Source of the DNA: a virus
Virus record (IMG/VR): IMGVR_UViG_3300026488_000034
Span: 1 to 41,602 of that record
Length of the DNA: 41,602 nt
Strand: one strand, 5' to 3'
The notes below the pieces were generated by a model. That model saw only the letters and a program-made list of their open reading frames with translations. It was not told the origin of the DNA and did no database searches. This document shows positions 23,690-33,075 of the stretch, piece after piece. A program made the translations under genes and the position numbers. Within the stretch, counting starts at the first letter, position 1. Every line of letters begins with the position of its first letter.

Positions 23690-24601
23690 TTAATGTTCTT
23701 CCGCTTTAAGAATCGTATGAATGATAAAACTTCCAGTTTCACTATCAACCTCTAAATCTGTCTGTTCAACTATTGTAACATCATTTTTATCGTGATCTTC
23801 TTTCTTAGATTCATCTTTGTTTTCTATGTTTGTATGTATCTTACAATCAATTTGTAAGATTTTACCTGCGTATTCCATGTAGACTTTTGTTGGAAGATTT
23901 ACTATCAATTCAAAATCAAAGCTGACTGAATAGTTTGGCAAACCTTGCTCACCAAACAGTTGTGAATTCTCAGATTGTCCCATACACCTCAAGAAATACC
24001 TAAGTTGAAATGGAATAGTATATCTTTCTTCTCCAATAAGCTTAATCAATGATTTCGGTATGTAGGATTGAATTGATGTTAATATAGATGGATCTACAAC
24101 ACTTTCAATAGCTGAAACTGGGAGAGCTATAAGGCTTGTAATCTCATATTCATTCATCTGTCTTGTAGAAAACAGTTCTTCTATAGCTATCTTAGCATCA
24201 GTTACATCAGGAAAACTTCTTCCTGTGAATATCATGCTGAATCTAATAGTATATAAGTAAGGTACATACCTGATCATGAAGTCATCTGTTCTAACTACAC
24301 AAAATCCCATTCTTCTATTTACAGATGCTAGATCTCTATGCCATGCAAAAGGTGCTTGATCTGGTTGTAAATCGTTAGGTATAATAGAGAGAATAGGAAG
24401 AGAGGGAGCTGTAAGTTCTCTCTCCCTCTCTTCGTCATTCTCATAAAGTTTCATTTGTTGCCACTGTCTAAGTACAGCTGTTGAATGACCAAGTATTACA
24501 TGTTTTGGCTTATGATATAGATGGTCTTTAACTTTAACGGCAATAGATGTCAGAATATCCATAACTATTAGAGATGGTAATTCGTTACCGAATAAGTACA
24601 T
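23690..24601 (-). CDS. Putative tail completion or baseplate protein (303 aa)
   Basis: The central region (MIRYVPYLYTIRFSMIF, then DAKIAIEELFSTRQMNEYEI) recalls tail-terminator and baseplate adaptor proteins, in which a beta strand is followed by a helix that counts subunits. This is a weak resemblance. The N-terminus is helical and the C-terminus has an acidic Lys/Asp/Glu linker (ENKDESKKEDHDKNDVTIVE) and a final beta strand. GGAGG precedes the ATG. It lies between the 172-aa gene and the HNH-like gene in the same dense operon. Virion role is inferred from context. Confidence 0.62.
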   Translation of the reverse strand: MYLFGNELPSLIVMDILTSIAVKVKDHLYHKPKHVILGHSTAVLRQWQQMKLYENDEERERELTAPSLPILSIIPNDLQPDQAPFAWHRDLASVNRRMGFCVVRTDDFMIRYVPYLYTIRFSMIFTGRSFPDVTDAKIAIEELFSTRQMNEYEITSLIALPVSAIESVVDPSILTSIQSYIPKSLIKLIGEERYTIPFQLRYFLRCMGQSENSQLFGEQGLPNYSVSFDFELIVNLPTKVYMEYAGKILQIDCKIHTNIENKDESKKEDHDKNDVTIVEQTDLEVDSETGSFIIHTILKAEEH

Positions 24602-24613
24602 TATCGCCTCCTT

Positions 24614-25132
24614 TCAAATAACGTTCCAAAGGGTTACGATTGTATCTTGTTTTGCAATTAGACAACCGGTACTCCTAGCAATCTTTTTACCATCTTTAAA
24701 CATTTGTCTTTCAATTATCAAGAAAAGCGTTTCATATTCTTCATTCCATATTCCATAATGAGTTGTTTTATTTCGGATTATAACGTCCTTGTTTGGTTTG
24801 TAGCAATTGTATATGATAGATTCATTGAAAACAAGTTTGCTTTTGGGATTCGTTATATGTCCTAGAAATTGCATTCTTATATCAAGTTTTGATGAACGAT
24901 AATTGTTATACCTGATACCAAAGAGCTTATAGAAAGCTTTTAATGTTTCTTCATCATGTATCTGAAACATATCAATTTCTGGATGTTTTGTTTTGATAAC
25001 CACATATTCTATTTCTGGTTCCACTTTGTTGGCACATACAACAATCTTAGTGGGAGTATTCCATAGTTTAAGTTTAAGTGTATAACACCTTGACGATATA
25101 TACTTGAAGTTTGGAGATTGTACTTTTGTCAT
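24614..25132 (-). CDS. Hypothetical protein (172 aa)
   Basis: A basic, beta-rich protein with YTLKLKLWNTPTKIVVCANK at the start and LFLIIERQMFKDGKKIARS near the end. No motif or membrane segment is visible. The TAATG overlap with the preceding 376-aa gene means coupled translation, and AAGGAGG is inside that gene's end. I do not recognise the family. Co-transcription with baseplate-type genes suggests a minor virion protein. Confidence 0.66.
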   Translation of the reverse strand: MTKVQSPNFKYISSRCYTLKLKLWNTPTKIVVCANKVEPEIEYVVIKTKHPEIDMFQIHDEETLKAFYKLFGIRYNNYRSSKLDIRMQFLGHITNPKSKLVFNESIIYNCYKPNKDVIIRNKTTHYGIWNEEYETLFLIIERQMFKDGKKIARSTGCLIAKQDTIVTLWNVI

Positions 25133-26262
25133 TATGCACTTACCTCCTTGCTATGAAGTAATTCTTGAATGAAGAATTCAAGAGGACTCTTTGGTTCCTT
25201 TCCTTTTAGAAGATCACGAAGTGAGTACATGAAAGCTATAAGTTTGCTTTGTGTATCAATATAGCTTTCGGATACACCACACTTAAGTAATACTTCCTTA
25301 AGCTTTTCTTGGTTAGCTGTAACAAATCCAAAAAGATTATCTGTTTCAAATATGTATGGTTTAAGTTGTAAAATATGATCTATCAAACTCAAAGGCAGTT
25401 TAGTTTCTTGTGGTTTCTTTTGAATCTTATTGCTAAATATTTCGTCAATTTTGTCTATAACTTTTTGCTCGTTTTCTTTGACTTTATTTGTGTCAACATT
25501 CATTATCTGTTGTGATACATCTGTTTCAAAGATTTCTTCATGCTTTTCAGTACTTTTCGTTGTTATTTTTTGAATATTAGCTATCGATGAATCAGTTGCT
25601 TTAACATCTATGTTTGTTGTGATGCTATTGCTTGTAGTTAAAGACTCTAGCTTAGATTCCAGCTGAGAGATTCTTTGTGATAAGGTTTTCTCAATGTGGA
25701 TAATACCTTTCCCCAATCTTGAGAATTGATAGTAGGATAAAGTTAGAGTATTATGCCAGTTATTAACACAAGCATTAACAGCAGCTATAAATTCTCTGAA
25801 TTTATTGAGACTCATTGAAAATCTTGCTTTTAGATTATCATGAGGTTTTTCAAGCTCTATACCAACTCTAACTCGTCCTGCAGGGTCGATAAAACCTTGT
25901 ATTTTGAAGTTTCTATTCTTAACAGGTATCATGAATACTGAAGTGGTTTGTCCAGCGCTTAAAGGTTGCATAATTTGAGGTACAACTTCTCTTATGTCAC
26001 TTGCAAATGTAACAACTTCTTCGTAATTTAGAAGAAACTTGAATTCTGACCTAAATGAATCTCTTCTGGATCTAATATCAATTTGATCTGTTACAATAAA
26101 ATGCAATAGTAATTCATAGTCTTCAATATCATTCCAGTAACAGATCCTTAAAGTATGTTGCAATCCCATCCAAGTTTGTCTTGGATTCTTTACAAGCTGA
26201 TATAAAGGTGTTGTTACAAAAATCATTGGACCATCAACATAGTGGAATTGTACATCAGCCAT
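25132..26262 (-). CDS. Hypothetical virion-type protein with coiled coil (376 aa)
   Basis: The first 190 residues are beta-rich (PMIFVTTPLYQLV, then FKIQGFIDPAGRVRVGIELE). A short coiled coil follows at about 196-220 (GIIHIEKTLSQRISQLESK), then a Ser/Thr/Lys linker and a helical C-terminus. No enzymatic motif is visible. GGGAGG lies 6 bases before the ATG. A folded head, a coiled coil and a flexible tail would suit a trimeric baseplate or fibre-attachment protein. This is inference from architecture and neighbours. Confidence 0.64.
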   Translation of the reverse strand: MADVQFHYVDGPMIFVTTPLYQLVKNPRQTWMGLQHTLRICYWNDIEDYELLLHFIVTDQIDIRSRRDSFRSEFKFLLNYEEVVTFASDIREVVPQIMQPLSAGQTTSVFMIPVKNRNFKIQGFIDPAGRVRVGIELEKPHDNLKARFSMSLNKFREFIAAVNACVNNWHNTLTLSYYQFSRLGKGIIHIEKTLSQRISQLESKLESLTTSNSITTNIDVKATDSSIANIQKITTKSTEKHEEIFETDVSQQIMNVDTNKVKENEQKVIDKIDEIFSNKIQKKPQETKLPLSLIDHILQLKPYIFETDNLFGFVTANQEKLKEVLLKCGVSESYIDTQSKLIAFMYSLRDLLKGKEPKSPLEFFIQELLHSKEVSA

Positions 26263-26314
26263 AATCTACCTCCCTTATACCATTGTTGGTATGTAAGGAT
26301 TAAAAGAATTAAAC

Positions 26315-27655
26315 TTAAGCCTTTGTTCCTCTAATAAAGTTTGATAGATATTGGAACCATTTAGATGTTGTAGGTACAATGGAAGGATGTTGTCCAGTTC
26401 TTGTCGTAATCATTGTATCATATACGTCCATTACTTCAAATTCGATATCGACCGCTAGATACCGTTTTTCAACATCATAGAAAGATCTTTCTCCTCCTAA
26501 ACCAATTCTTAGATTAGTAATCACAGCAGCTTCTATTTCTCTGGCGCCTTCGATTTCGCATCTGATTACAAATGGAAATCTATAAAAGTATCCACCACTA
26601 CCGTCTTTTTCAGGTTCTAAGGGCGTTGATAATACAAGAATTATTGCTAATGGTACAAGAATTCTTTTGCTTATCTCATCTTGATCATCAGATAAAGCAA
26701 ACAATGTTGTCCTTATTGTAAATTGATTACTAAAATTTGAACCTTGCCAAATTTTAGGAAAGACAATTCTAGAACCTGTATTCAACGCTGTGAAGAATTG
26801 TCTTACACCTTCTGGGACGTTTGCATTGGACATTGAACTAGCAATTTTTTCTGCAGCATTCCACATTCCAGTTAAAGGAGCTAATAGTACAGAGCTATTA
26901 CCGAGTTGTTTCACCCAATCACCAAACTGCTTAATAGCCGATTGTAATGTACCACCATACATATAGGCTATTTGTCTTGCTGGTTGAGATAATACATTAT
27001 TCATTCTTTCAAGAAATGTATCTGTATAACTGTTATTGAAACTAAACTGAAATTCATTGTTATCAATAGCAAATTTGACTGGTTTCTTATCACCAAGCTT
27101 ATAAACTTTATCGCGTACTTGACCACTTGTAAGAATGTAGTTTACTAATTCTGCAAAATCATCCCATTTTGACTGAAATTCAAATTGCCAGAATGATTTA
27201 CCACCTTTCAATTCTTCTGGTAGCTGAATCTGACCAACATCCTTGATAATGAAAAATCTAAAGAGATCCTCAGGTTTGTCCATATACTCTTTCCCAGCTA
27301 ATGTTGTTGGATAAAGATATTCAGGTGGTACACCAAAAACTAGATCACCTATTGTAGCAGCTTGAGGTGGTCTATATATTTGAAATGTAGGTCTTTTCAC
27401 GATTCCACCAACAGGTTTGAGTATCTGCTTTACTTGTGAGTTCCAAACAGTAGGTGGAACAGAAGAAGCACCTGGTATGTAAGATGGTGGAAAATTCGGA
27501 AGTGAGCCTGTTAGTATTTTTTTGAAGTATTTGTATGTTGTGGTTTTCAATACAGGTGCCAAAACACTTTTAGCTGTCTTCTGTAATATTTCTTTTCCTT
27601 TTGCAATATAAGGAGAGTTTCTTAAGAAACTCTTTACAGGTTTTATCAGATCCAT
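26315..27655 (-). CDS. Putative tail/baseplate structural protein (446 aa)
   Basis: The N-terminal 60 residues are basic and helical. A Pro-rich linker follows (SLPNFPPSYIPGASSVPP). The C-terminal half has a repeating pattern seen in large-phage tail proteins: FPKIWQGSNFSNQF, then ILVPLAIILVLSTPLEPEKD, then FPFVIRCEIEGAREIEAAVI, then LAVDIEFEVMDVYDTM. I recall the pattern but not a firm name. The ribosome binding site GGAG lies in the end of the preceding gene. It belongs to the operon running from element P2. A hub or tube-initiator part is plausible. Confidence 0.65.
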   Translation of the reverse strand: MDLIKPVKSFLRNSPYIAKGKEILQKTAKSVLAPVLKTTTYKYFKKILTGSLPNFPPSYIPGASSVPPTVWNSQVKQILKPVGGIVKRPTFQIYRPPQAATIGDLVFGVPPEYLYPTTLAGKEYMDKPEDLFRFFIIKDVGQIQLPEELKGGKSFWQFEFQSKWDDFAELVNYILTSGQVRDKVYKLGDKKPVKFAIDNNEFQFSFNNSYTDTFLERMNNVLSQPARQIAYMYGGTLQSAIKQFGDWVKQLGNSSVLLAPLTGMWNAAEKIASSMSNANVPEGVRQFFTALNTGSRIVFPKIWQGSNFSNQFTIRTTLFALSDDQDEISKRILVPLAIILVLSTPLEPEKDGSGGYFYRFPFVIRCEIEGAREIEAAVITNLRIGLGGERSFYDVEKRYLAVDIEFEVMDVYDTMITTRTGQHPSIVPTTSKWFQYLSNFIRGTKA

Positions 27656-27661
27656 GACTTT

Positions 27662-28015
27662 CTACTCCTTCCTAAACAAAGCTATATTAAGTAGCGATTG
27701 CAATGCTGAATATTGTTGGCACATACTATCCAATTCAACAAGAAAGCGTTTAACATACGGAATATCTTCTTGTTTATCGAATATTGATAAGAGTTTACCT
27801 TGAAATACAGAAACTTCTTCAGGAAAATCAGGAGGGATAAATACGATTGTTCTTAGTTGATATTGAGGATCAAATTTCAGCAGATATAGATTGTTAATAG
27901 ATGCCATATATGCATCAGTTGTTGTATTGTTAATCAATGTGATGGCTATGTAATCTTGTTGTCTAGCAAGAAAATCCTTATAAATCTGCTTAACGGCTTT
28001 TACATAATCAAACAT
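27662..28015 (-). CDS. Hypothetical small protein (117 aa)
   Basis: A mixed alpha/beta protein that begins MFDYVKAVKQIYKDFLARQQ. A beta region (IAITLINNTTTDAYM) and a helical end follow. The start codon shares a base with the preceding stop (TAATG), so the two are coupled. It has no known motif. Small size and place between two tail-type genes suggest a minor baseplate protein or chaperone. Confidence 0.66.
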   Translation of the reverse strand: MFDYVKAVKQIYKDFLARQQDYIAITLINNTTTDAYMASINNLYLLKFDPQYQLRTIVFIPPDFPEEVSVFQGKLLSIFDKQEDIPYVKRFLVELDSMCQQYSALQSLLNIALFRKE

Positions 28016-28497
28016 TAGAGTACTCTCCCTACTTGTTTAACTTGTATGAAGTTATAATCTACGGTTTGTAAATTAGGTTTGCAATATTTTAAGGTTAAAT
28101 ACAGAGCAGTATTAAGTATTTTTGAACCATCTTTGAAATCTTCAAATGATTGAATTATTCGATCTTTAGGAGGGGATTGTATATAGAAAGGTATCTTAAG
28201 CTCTAGAGATGGGAAGAATCTATTAATGTGAGTTAACGCTTCTTTTCTTAGTGTAAATTCTGGATCGTTGATGATAATGAAATCATCATTATTCTCGAAG
28301 TATTGACGTATTGTATAGTATGCTAGTCCTAAATCGACGATCTGTTTTTCAAAATTATCGAACCAAACATTCAACACCAGAAAATTCAAGATGTGTTGTT
28401 TAATACGATGATCAAGATCTAGTTCTTGGAACAATTCAACTTGTAGATTTTCAAGATGTACATAAGGATGTATCAGGGTTTGAACGAAGTACCTCAT
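28015..28497 (-). CDS. Hypothetical protein, gp25/wedge-sized (160 aa)
   Basis: The protein has 160 residues from MRYFVQTLIH. An upstream in-frame ATG (28524) lies inside promoter-like element P2 (AAAATGAAAC), and the ribosome binding site GAGG fits the second ATG, so the longer form is probably an annotation trap. The sequence has a helical start (LENLQVELFQELDLDHRIKQ), a Phe-rich middle and a beta end. Size and position directly ahead of other baseplate genes recall small wedge proteins such as gp25, but the gp25 motif E-P-R is not seen. It is the first gene after P2. Function is unassigned. Confidence 0.66.
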   Translation of the reverse strand: MRYFVQTLIHPYVHLENLQVELFQELDLDHRIKQHILNFLVLNVWFDNFEKQIVDLGLAYYTIRQYFENNDDFIIINDPEFTLRKEALTHINRFFPSLELKIPFYIQSPPKDRIIQSFEDFKDGSKILNTALYLTLKYCKPNLQTVDYNFIQVKQVGRVL

Positions 28498-28507
28498 ATT
28501 GGAGAAT

Positions 28508-28570
28508 CCTCGGAAGAGTTTCATTTTGTAATAAAGTTGTATATGATTATAAGGTTAGGTTTGGTTAGGT
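28508..28570 (-). promoter_or_regulatory. Conserved promoter-like element P2
   Basis: It carries the same blocks as P1 (CCTAACCTTATAATC, TATACAACTTTATTACA, then AAAATGAAACTCTTCC), preceded by an extra CCTAACCAAA. The stop codon of the 704-aa gene is just inside its 5' edge. The leader up to the ATG at 28497 also resembles that of P1. It probably drives the operon from 28497 down. Confidence 0.7.
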
Positions 28571-30679
28571 ATGGATAATCGATAACATTATTCTTCTGTA
28601 ATCCTCTTTATGTAGCATATCTTCGTTAATCTTGTTATGCATAATGTAATTTGTCTTAAGATGTATTGGAAATTCTGTTGTATTGATAGCATGGTATCTC
28701 AAAATATCAAGATTGATTGTACCTATAAGTATGTGTTCCATTAGTTTGTATTCTTTGTATAGATCAATTATAGGAAAGATTACATACGACACAGAATCCA
28801 ATTCAACAAGCTTAAGATAGAAATGACCTATGTATGCATGCTCTAATTGATGATAAAACTTCTTTAATTCAAACTTAAGTTTATTGAAAAATGCATTTTC
28901 AAATTGTCCATAATAATTGTCAAAACCCTGGAGAAAATCTAGATTTCCAGCTAATGTATCAAACAGTAGCTGTGTATTTCCTGCAAAGTTATAAAGTACG
29001 TTTATAATAGCTTGTTTAACTTCGTATTTAGGATCATTGAAATCAATATAGCTTTTGTACCTACTAATAGCATCTGAAAACGTGTTTTGAAGTACTTTTG
29101 TGAGATAAATGCTATCACCATTTGCAAGATTATCTAGTTCATGGGAAATATCTATACCTTCTCGTGCTTTAAGAAAAGCTTGGGTAATCTTAGGAATACT
29201 AGATTGTGCATGCTGATATAAAACAACATACACAGCGCTGTTAATCGTTTGCTCTAATTCTTCAATGGCTGGTAAGTTGTATTTGTTTCTTAATTCAGCT
29301 ATCAACGGTTGAGTAAGAACTGTAAAGCTTGTTGCAAGTGTATCTACAACTATTTTGTATACGTTATTGTAGATTTCAAAGAACCAATCTTCAGCTTGAT
29401 ATTTCTCAATATCCTTGAGTAACTGTTTATCAATGTAGTTTAATAGATCATCTCGAATAAACGACAACCATACATCCTTATTTGGTACGTCGTAGTTATA
29501 TGAAACGTCGTCAAGTATATAATCATCGATATTAACACTATCAAAGTTAGAAAGTTTCTGTATAGCTTTTAAACTGTTATAGGTGAAACTGAAATCATCC
29601 TTAGAATGAATATCTTGTCCTTCGCAAATTGCTTGAAAAACGGGATATAATGCAGGATGAATATGCTTATCCTCCGTAGAATTACTAACAATCTGATTGA
29701 AGTAATCTTGTACTTTTGTTTTATCAAACCTTTTGAATTGCCATTCTGCTTCATTTTTAATCTTATTGTAATGATTTGTAAATACACTGTTAAAATCAAA
29801 TGATTCAATAACTGACTTTATATCAGAGGCATTAATCATCTGGTTTACTAAATCGATTAATGTTTTATGTAAGGCTATCTTTGCAAAGTATGAATACTCC
29901 CATGACTTATCAGAATTCAAAACGTCAAACAAGTAACGAATATAAGTTTGTATACTTGCAACAATCTTTTTAACTACAAGGAACTTTTTCAGTGAATCTT
30001 CATCGTATATATTGCTTTCAAATTTTGTCGCAATTAGTTTCTTAATGATATTATACCAAGTATCAGGAACTTGTAGATTAAGTGTATCCAATGTAATGTA
30101 CGAATCCAAAAAAACAAGCAAACTATAAAATACTGCGTTTGCTATATAAGATGATAAAGAAATCCAACTTGCTTGATAATCATGAAAATTAGCAATTGCG
30201 AAATCTATTGGTCTATATTGCATGTTATACATTATCGAAAATATTCCAACCTTATCACGATCTAATGAAGAACCTTTAGAAACACATTCATTAATAAGAG
30301 AACCTACAGTTTCTAGAGTTTGTTGATTCCATACGTTCGTGAAAAGTTGATCAATGATACAATCAATACATCCACCACATGATATAGGTATATTGTGTAA
30401 CAGAAGATCTTGCTCTAATACATTTCTCCAAAACATCTCTGTAAACTGGTATTCAAATTCGCGGAGATAAACAACAGAAGGTGCCAATAAAGCAGGCCCC
30501 TTCTGGTTGAAATTTGTCATCAAAGTTTTCATAGTTTCTGCTACTATCTGTTGTCTGTAAAGTTCTAGATATGTTTTATACTTTTCTTCATCAAATGTGA
30601 AGAAGAAACGATCTCTAAAATTCGACGGATTTGATACATAAGCATTGCTTATAAACTTGAATGAAAGCCTTTCTTTCAT
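28565..30679 (-). CDS. Large baseplate-type protein (704 aa), possibly gp7-like
   Basis: A long helical protein rich in Tyr, Phe and Asn. A small Cys cluster (ISCGGCIDCII, about residues 98-108) could bind a metal. No enzymatic motif is visible. AAAGGAGA lies 6 bases before the ATG. In contractile-tail clusters the gene after the gp6/J-type protein usually encodes its wedge partner (gp7/gpI). This gene follows the gp6-like gene by 12 bases, so wedge function is the simplest guess. Sequence similarity to known gp7 is not apparent to me. Confidence 0.68.
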   Translation of the reverse strand: MKERLSFKFISNAYVSNPSNFRDRFFFTFDEEKYKTYLELYRQQIVAETMKTLMTNFNQKGPALLAPSVVYLREFEYQFTEMFWRNVLEQDLLLHNIPISCGGCIDCIIDQLFTNVWNQQTLETVGSLINECVSKGSSLDRDKVGIFSIMYNMQYRPIDFAIANFHDYQASWISLSSYIANAVFYSLLVFLDSYITLDTLNLQVPDTWYNIIKKLIATKFESNIYDEDSLKKFLVVKKIVASIQTYIRYLFDVLNSDKSWEYSYFAKIALHKTLIDLVNQMINASDIKSVIESFDFNSVFTNHYNKIKNEAEWQFKRFDKTKVQDYFNQIVSNSTEDKHIHPALYPVFQAICEGQDIHSKDDFSFTYNSLKAIQKLSNFDSVNIDDYILDDVSYNYDVPNKDVWLSFIRDDLLNYIDKQLLKDIEKYQAEDWFFEIYNNVYKIVVDTLATSFTVLTQPLIAELRNKYNLPAIEELEQTINSAVYVVLYQHAQSSIPKITQAFLKAREGIDISHELDNLANGDSIYLTKVLQNTFSDAISRYKSYIDFNDPKYEVKQAIINVLYNFAGNTQLLFDTLAGNLDFLQGFDNYYGQFENAFFNKLKFELKKFYHQLEHAYIGHFYLKLVELDSVSYVIFPIIDLYKEYKLMEHILIGTINLDILRYHAINTTEFPIHLKTNYIMHNKINEDMLHKEDYRRIMLSIIHT

Positions 30680-30691
30680 TTCGTATCTCCT

Positions 30692-33004
30692 TTAAACATA
30701 AATAACTTCAACTTCTGGTTCTTGTAAACCAATGACTTCAGGCACAAATGTTAGAACCTGGTCTTTTGGAATATCGTAAGAATCTACATGAATACTTATA
30801 TCTTCTTCTGTAAGTTTTCCGTTTCTGTCTACTATGTAAACTTCTACATCTTTTAGATAATCAAGATTATCATAAAGTAGTTTCACAATTGTGCTTCTAA
30901 TAATATCTACGTCAAATCCAGGACGTATGAACGACGTTACAAGTTTCTTAATTCTTTGTTGTATAGTAGTAGCAGCTTCTAGTGTATGTACGTAAACTCT
31001 GATATACAATTTAACAGGAGTTTCAAATTGGCCAGGTTTTGCGGAATTGAGAGGAGATCTTGATAGCTTGGTATTCATTAATAAACCAGCTGTTTTACCG
31101 AAAGCTATTGCAACTTTATTAGTTAGCATTTTTCTTTCTTCAATATAAGATACACCTGATACGTAAAGCTGATTAAGGTGATCGATAATATCTTCAATGT
31201 ATTCTATAACAGGAACACCGTAGATTACGTACTTTTTGTCTTCGAATTTCACTTTGATTGGGGTATAGGCTGAAACGTTATACTTCACATAGAATGGTGA
31301 TAGCTCTACATAGTTTATCGTTTCATAATCAGTTTGTGTTGCGTATTTATACCTGAAAGTAATTCGTCCCGTAATAAAATCCTCTGTTAAATCGTCAGGT
31401 AAATTAACATCAACAGTCAGAATATTGCTTACCGTATCGAATGAAGCTTTATTGTATGAAAGATTGTAACTTTTTCCCGATTGCGTAAGATTTACTTCAA
31501 CTTGGATGTTGTCTTCAGGACTCATAAATTCGTTAACATTTAGAAGATATTTAAGTCTTAGTTTTGGTTGTTTATCATCTTTATCATACACAAATAAGGC
31601 TTGGTTTAGTTTTGCATATGATTGATGATCCACAGAGTAATAGCTTTCTTGAACAACTTTGAAATTTATGTTTGACATATGAGGATAATAGTAAACAACA
31701 CCAACCATTGTATCCGTATTGATATCTATCTCAAATGGTACTACAAACTCTAATGCATTATCATTCTCTTTAGTTTCCGATAGATCAACACATTCAAGGT
31801 TATTTTGATAAACAGTTGTAAACTGCTTGATTTTAACACTTTCTGTTGTAAGCTTACCTGTTAAACTTTTGACAAGTTTTCCTTTATAGGTAAAGAATCC
31901 AAACATGCATATTTCGTTTACAAATAAATCAGAGATTGTAAAAATTGTTTTTACATCCTGAAAGGGAAGCTTATCCTTTGCTAAAAATTCGAAATCTTTG
32001 TGGGTAACCAATCTATCGTTTTTATGAAGTTGTTTGATTGCATTCAGTCTTATATCATTTGGATTCTCTGCATCTTGTCCATTAAGAATATCTGGATGAT
32101 GTACTATGACGTTTAATGGATTTCCAGTAGCTTTGTTTGTTATAGATTGCTTAAGGCTTAATGTATTTGCATATACATTACCTTTAGAACCAAGAGATAT
32201 AAGCAATTCAGCTGTAATTGTTTCACCTGGATTTAGACTCTTTCCAATTAAACCATTACCGAAAATAAGTTGATAGCTATCAGCTGCTTCAAGCAATACA
32301 AATGAATATCTATCACGATCTAATTCAAACAAGAATGATTTTCTTTCTGCAGGAACACCAGAAACATAAACGTTAATATCACTTAGTTGTCCTTCTGTTG
32401 GAAATGGAATTGTATACGTTGGAAACTTGTAGTTTACTACATCAGAGGGACTTACAATGAAGGATAAGATTTCTCTTTTTGCTTGTATTACTGGAAGTTG
32501 AAAATGTATCACATTGTAATACGTATCATCTTTGCTTATTACTTCATAAGTATAAGGAAGTACGAATTTATTACCAGTAATATCATAAGCAATTATGTTT
32601 GCAATGTTTGTGTACTTTGAATATGTGATATAAACCTTGTATTGTGGAATATAAGTAATATCGTCATTAGTTTGAAATTCCGTGTTATAGTCTATTACAG
32701 CATCAATATTAGTAGAATTATCATAAGCTATGTATAAATCTACGTAACCTGTAGCGGGTTGGACTGTTTTGTATTTGTAACCATAATCTATAGCAAATTT
32801 TTTGATTGTACTTGGTAATATTGCTGTTGATAGAAAAGATTCATTCATAAGCAACGAAAGATACATAAGTTGATTTTCATCAAGAATGCTTAAAGTTTGC
32901 ACCAACCAAGTTTCGAGATTGGGATTATCAAAGTCAATTTGGAATCCAAATTTTGATTTGAATTCATTCAACAATGTTTGCAATATTTGATCTCTTGAAA
33001 TCAA
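30692..33004 (-). CDS. Baseplate wedge protein (gp6 / gpJ family)
   Basis: The 770-residue protein shows hallmarks of the Baseplate_J family. FGNGLIGKSLNPGETITAEL with SLGSKGNVYANTL (about residues 245-285) matches the F-G-N-G...G-G-x-x-G-N motif. A helix-rich part follows (DAENPNDIRLNAIKQLHK, then RLVTHKDFEFLAKD, about 310-345). The C-terminal region contains the helix-strand domain near 640-720. It forms the wedge ring that triggers sheath contraction. The start codon is TTG, 9 bases after GGAGG; no ATG fits. It lies directly after promoter-like element P3. The middle insertion (about 380-600) is larger than in small phages, typical of large ones. Confidence 0.88.
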   Translation of the reverse strand: MISRDQILQTLLNEFKSKFGFQIDFDNPNLETWLVQTLSILDENQLMYLSLLMNESFLSTAILPSTIKKFAIDYGYKYKTVQPATGYVDLYIAYDNSTNIDAVIDYNTEFQTNDDITYIPQYKVYITYSKYTNIANIIAYDITGNKFVLPYTYEVISKDDTYYNVIHFQLPVIQAKREILSFIVSPSDVVNYKFPTYTIPFPTEGQLSDINVYVSGVPAERKSFLFELDRDRYSFVLLEAADSYQLIFGNGLIGKSLNPGETITAELLISLGSKGNVYANTLSLKQSITNKATGNPLNVIVHHPDILNGQDAENPNDIRLNAIKQLHKNDRLVTHKDFEFLAKDKLPFQDVKTIFTISDLFVNEICMFGFFTYKGKLVKSLTGKLTTESVKIKQFTTVYQNNLECVDLSETKENDNALEFVVPFEIDINTDTMVGVVYYYPHMSNINFKVVQESYYSVDHQSYAKLNQALFVYDKDDKQPKLRLKYLLNVNEFMSPEDNIQVEVNLTQSGKSYNLSYNKASFDTVSNILTVDVNLPDDLTEDFITGRITFRYKYATQTDYETINYVELSPFYVKYNVSAYTPIKVKFEDKKYVIYGVPVIEYIEDIIDHLNQLYVSGVSYIEERKMLTNKVAIAFGKTAGLLMNTKLSRSPLNSAKPGQFETPVKLYIRVYVHTLEAATTIQQRIKKLVTSFIRPGFDVDIIRSTIVKLLYDNLDYLKDVEVYIVDRNGKLTEEDISIHVDSYDIPKDQVLTFVPEVIGLQEPEVEVIYV

Positions 33005-33023
33005 AACTTTAAACCTCCATATC

Positions 33024-33075
33024 GCGGAAGCGTTTCAAAATGTAATAAAGTTGTATAAGGTTATAAGGTTAGGTT
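33024..33075 (-). promoter_or_regulatory. Conserved promoter-like element P3
   Basis: Minus-strand blocks CCTAACCTTATAACC, TATACAACTTTATTACA and TTTTGAAACGCTTCC match P4 almost exactly. The stop codon of the 253-aa gene lies in the first block. The ribosome binding site of the gp6-like gene is 15 bases downstream. It is the presumed promoter for the baseplate operon starting at 33004. Confidence 0.72.

Noticed and set aside
26274-26300. Terminator after the 446-aa gene
   Set aside because: A short stem around TACCA/TGGTA needs a bulge and lacks a U-tract. It is too weak beside the other hairpins to list.
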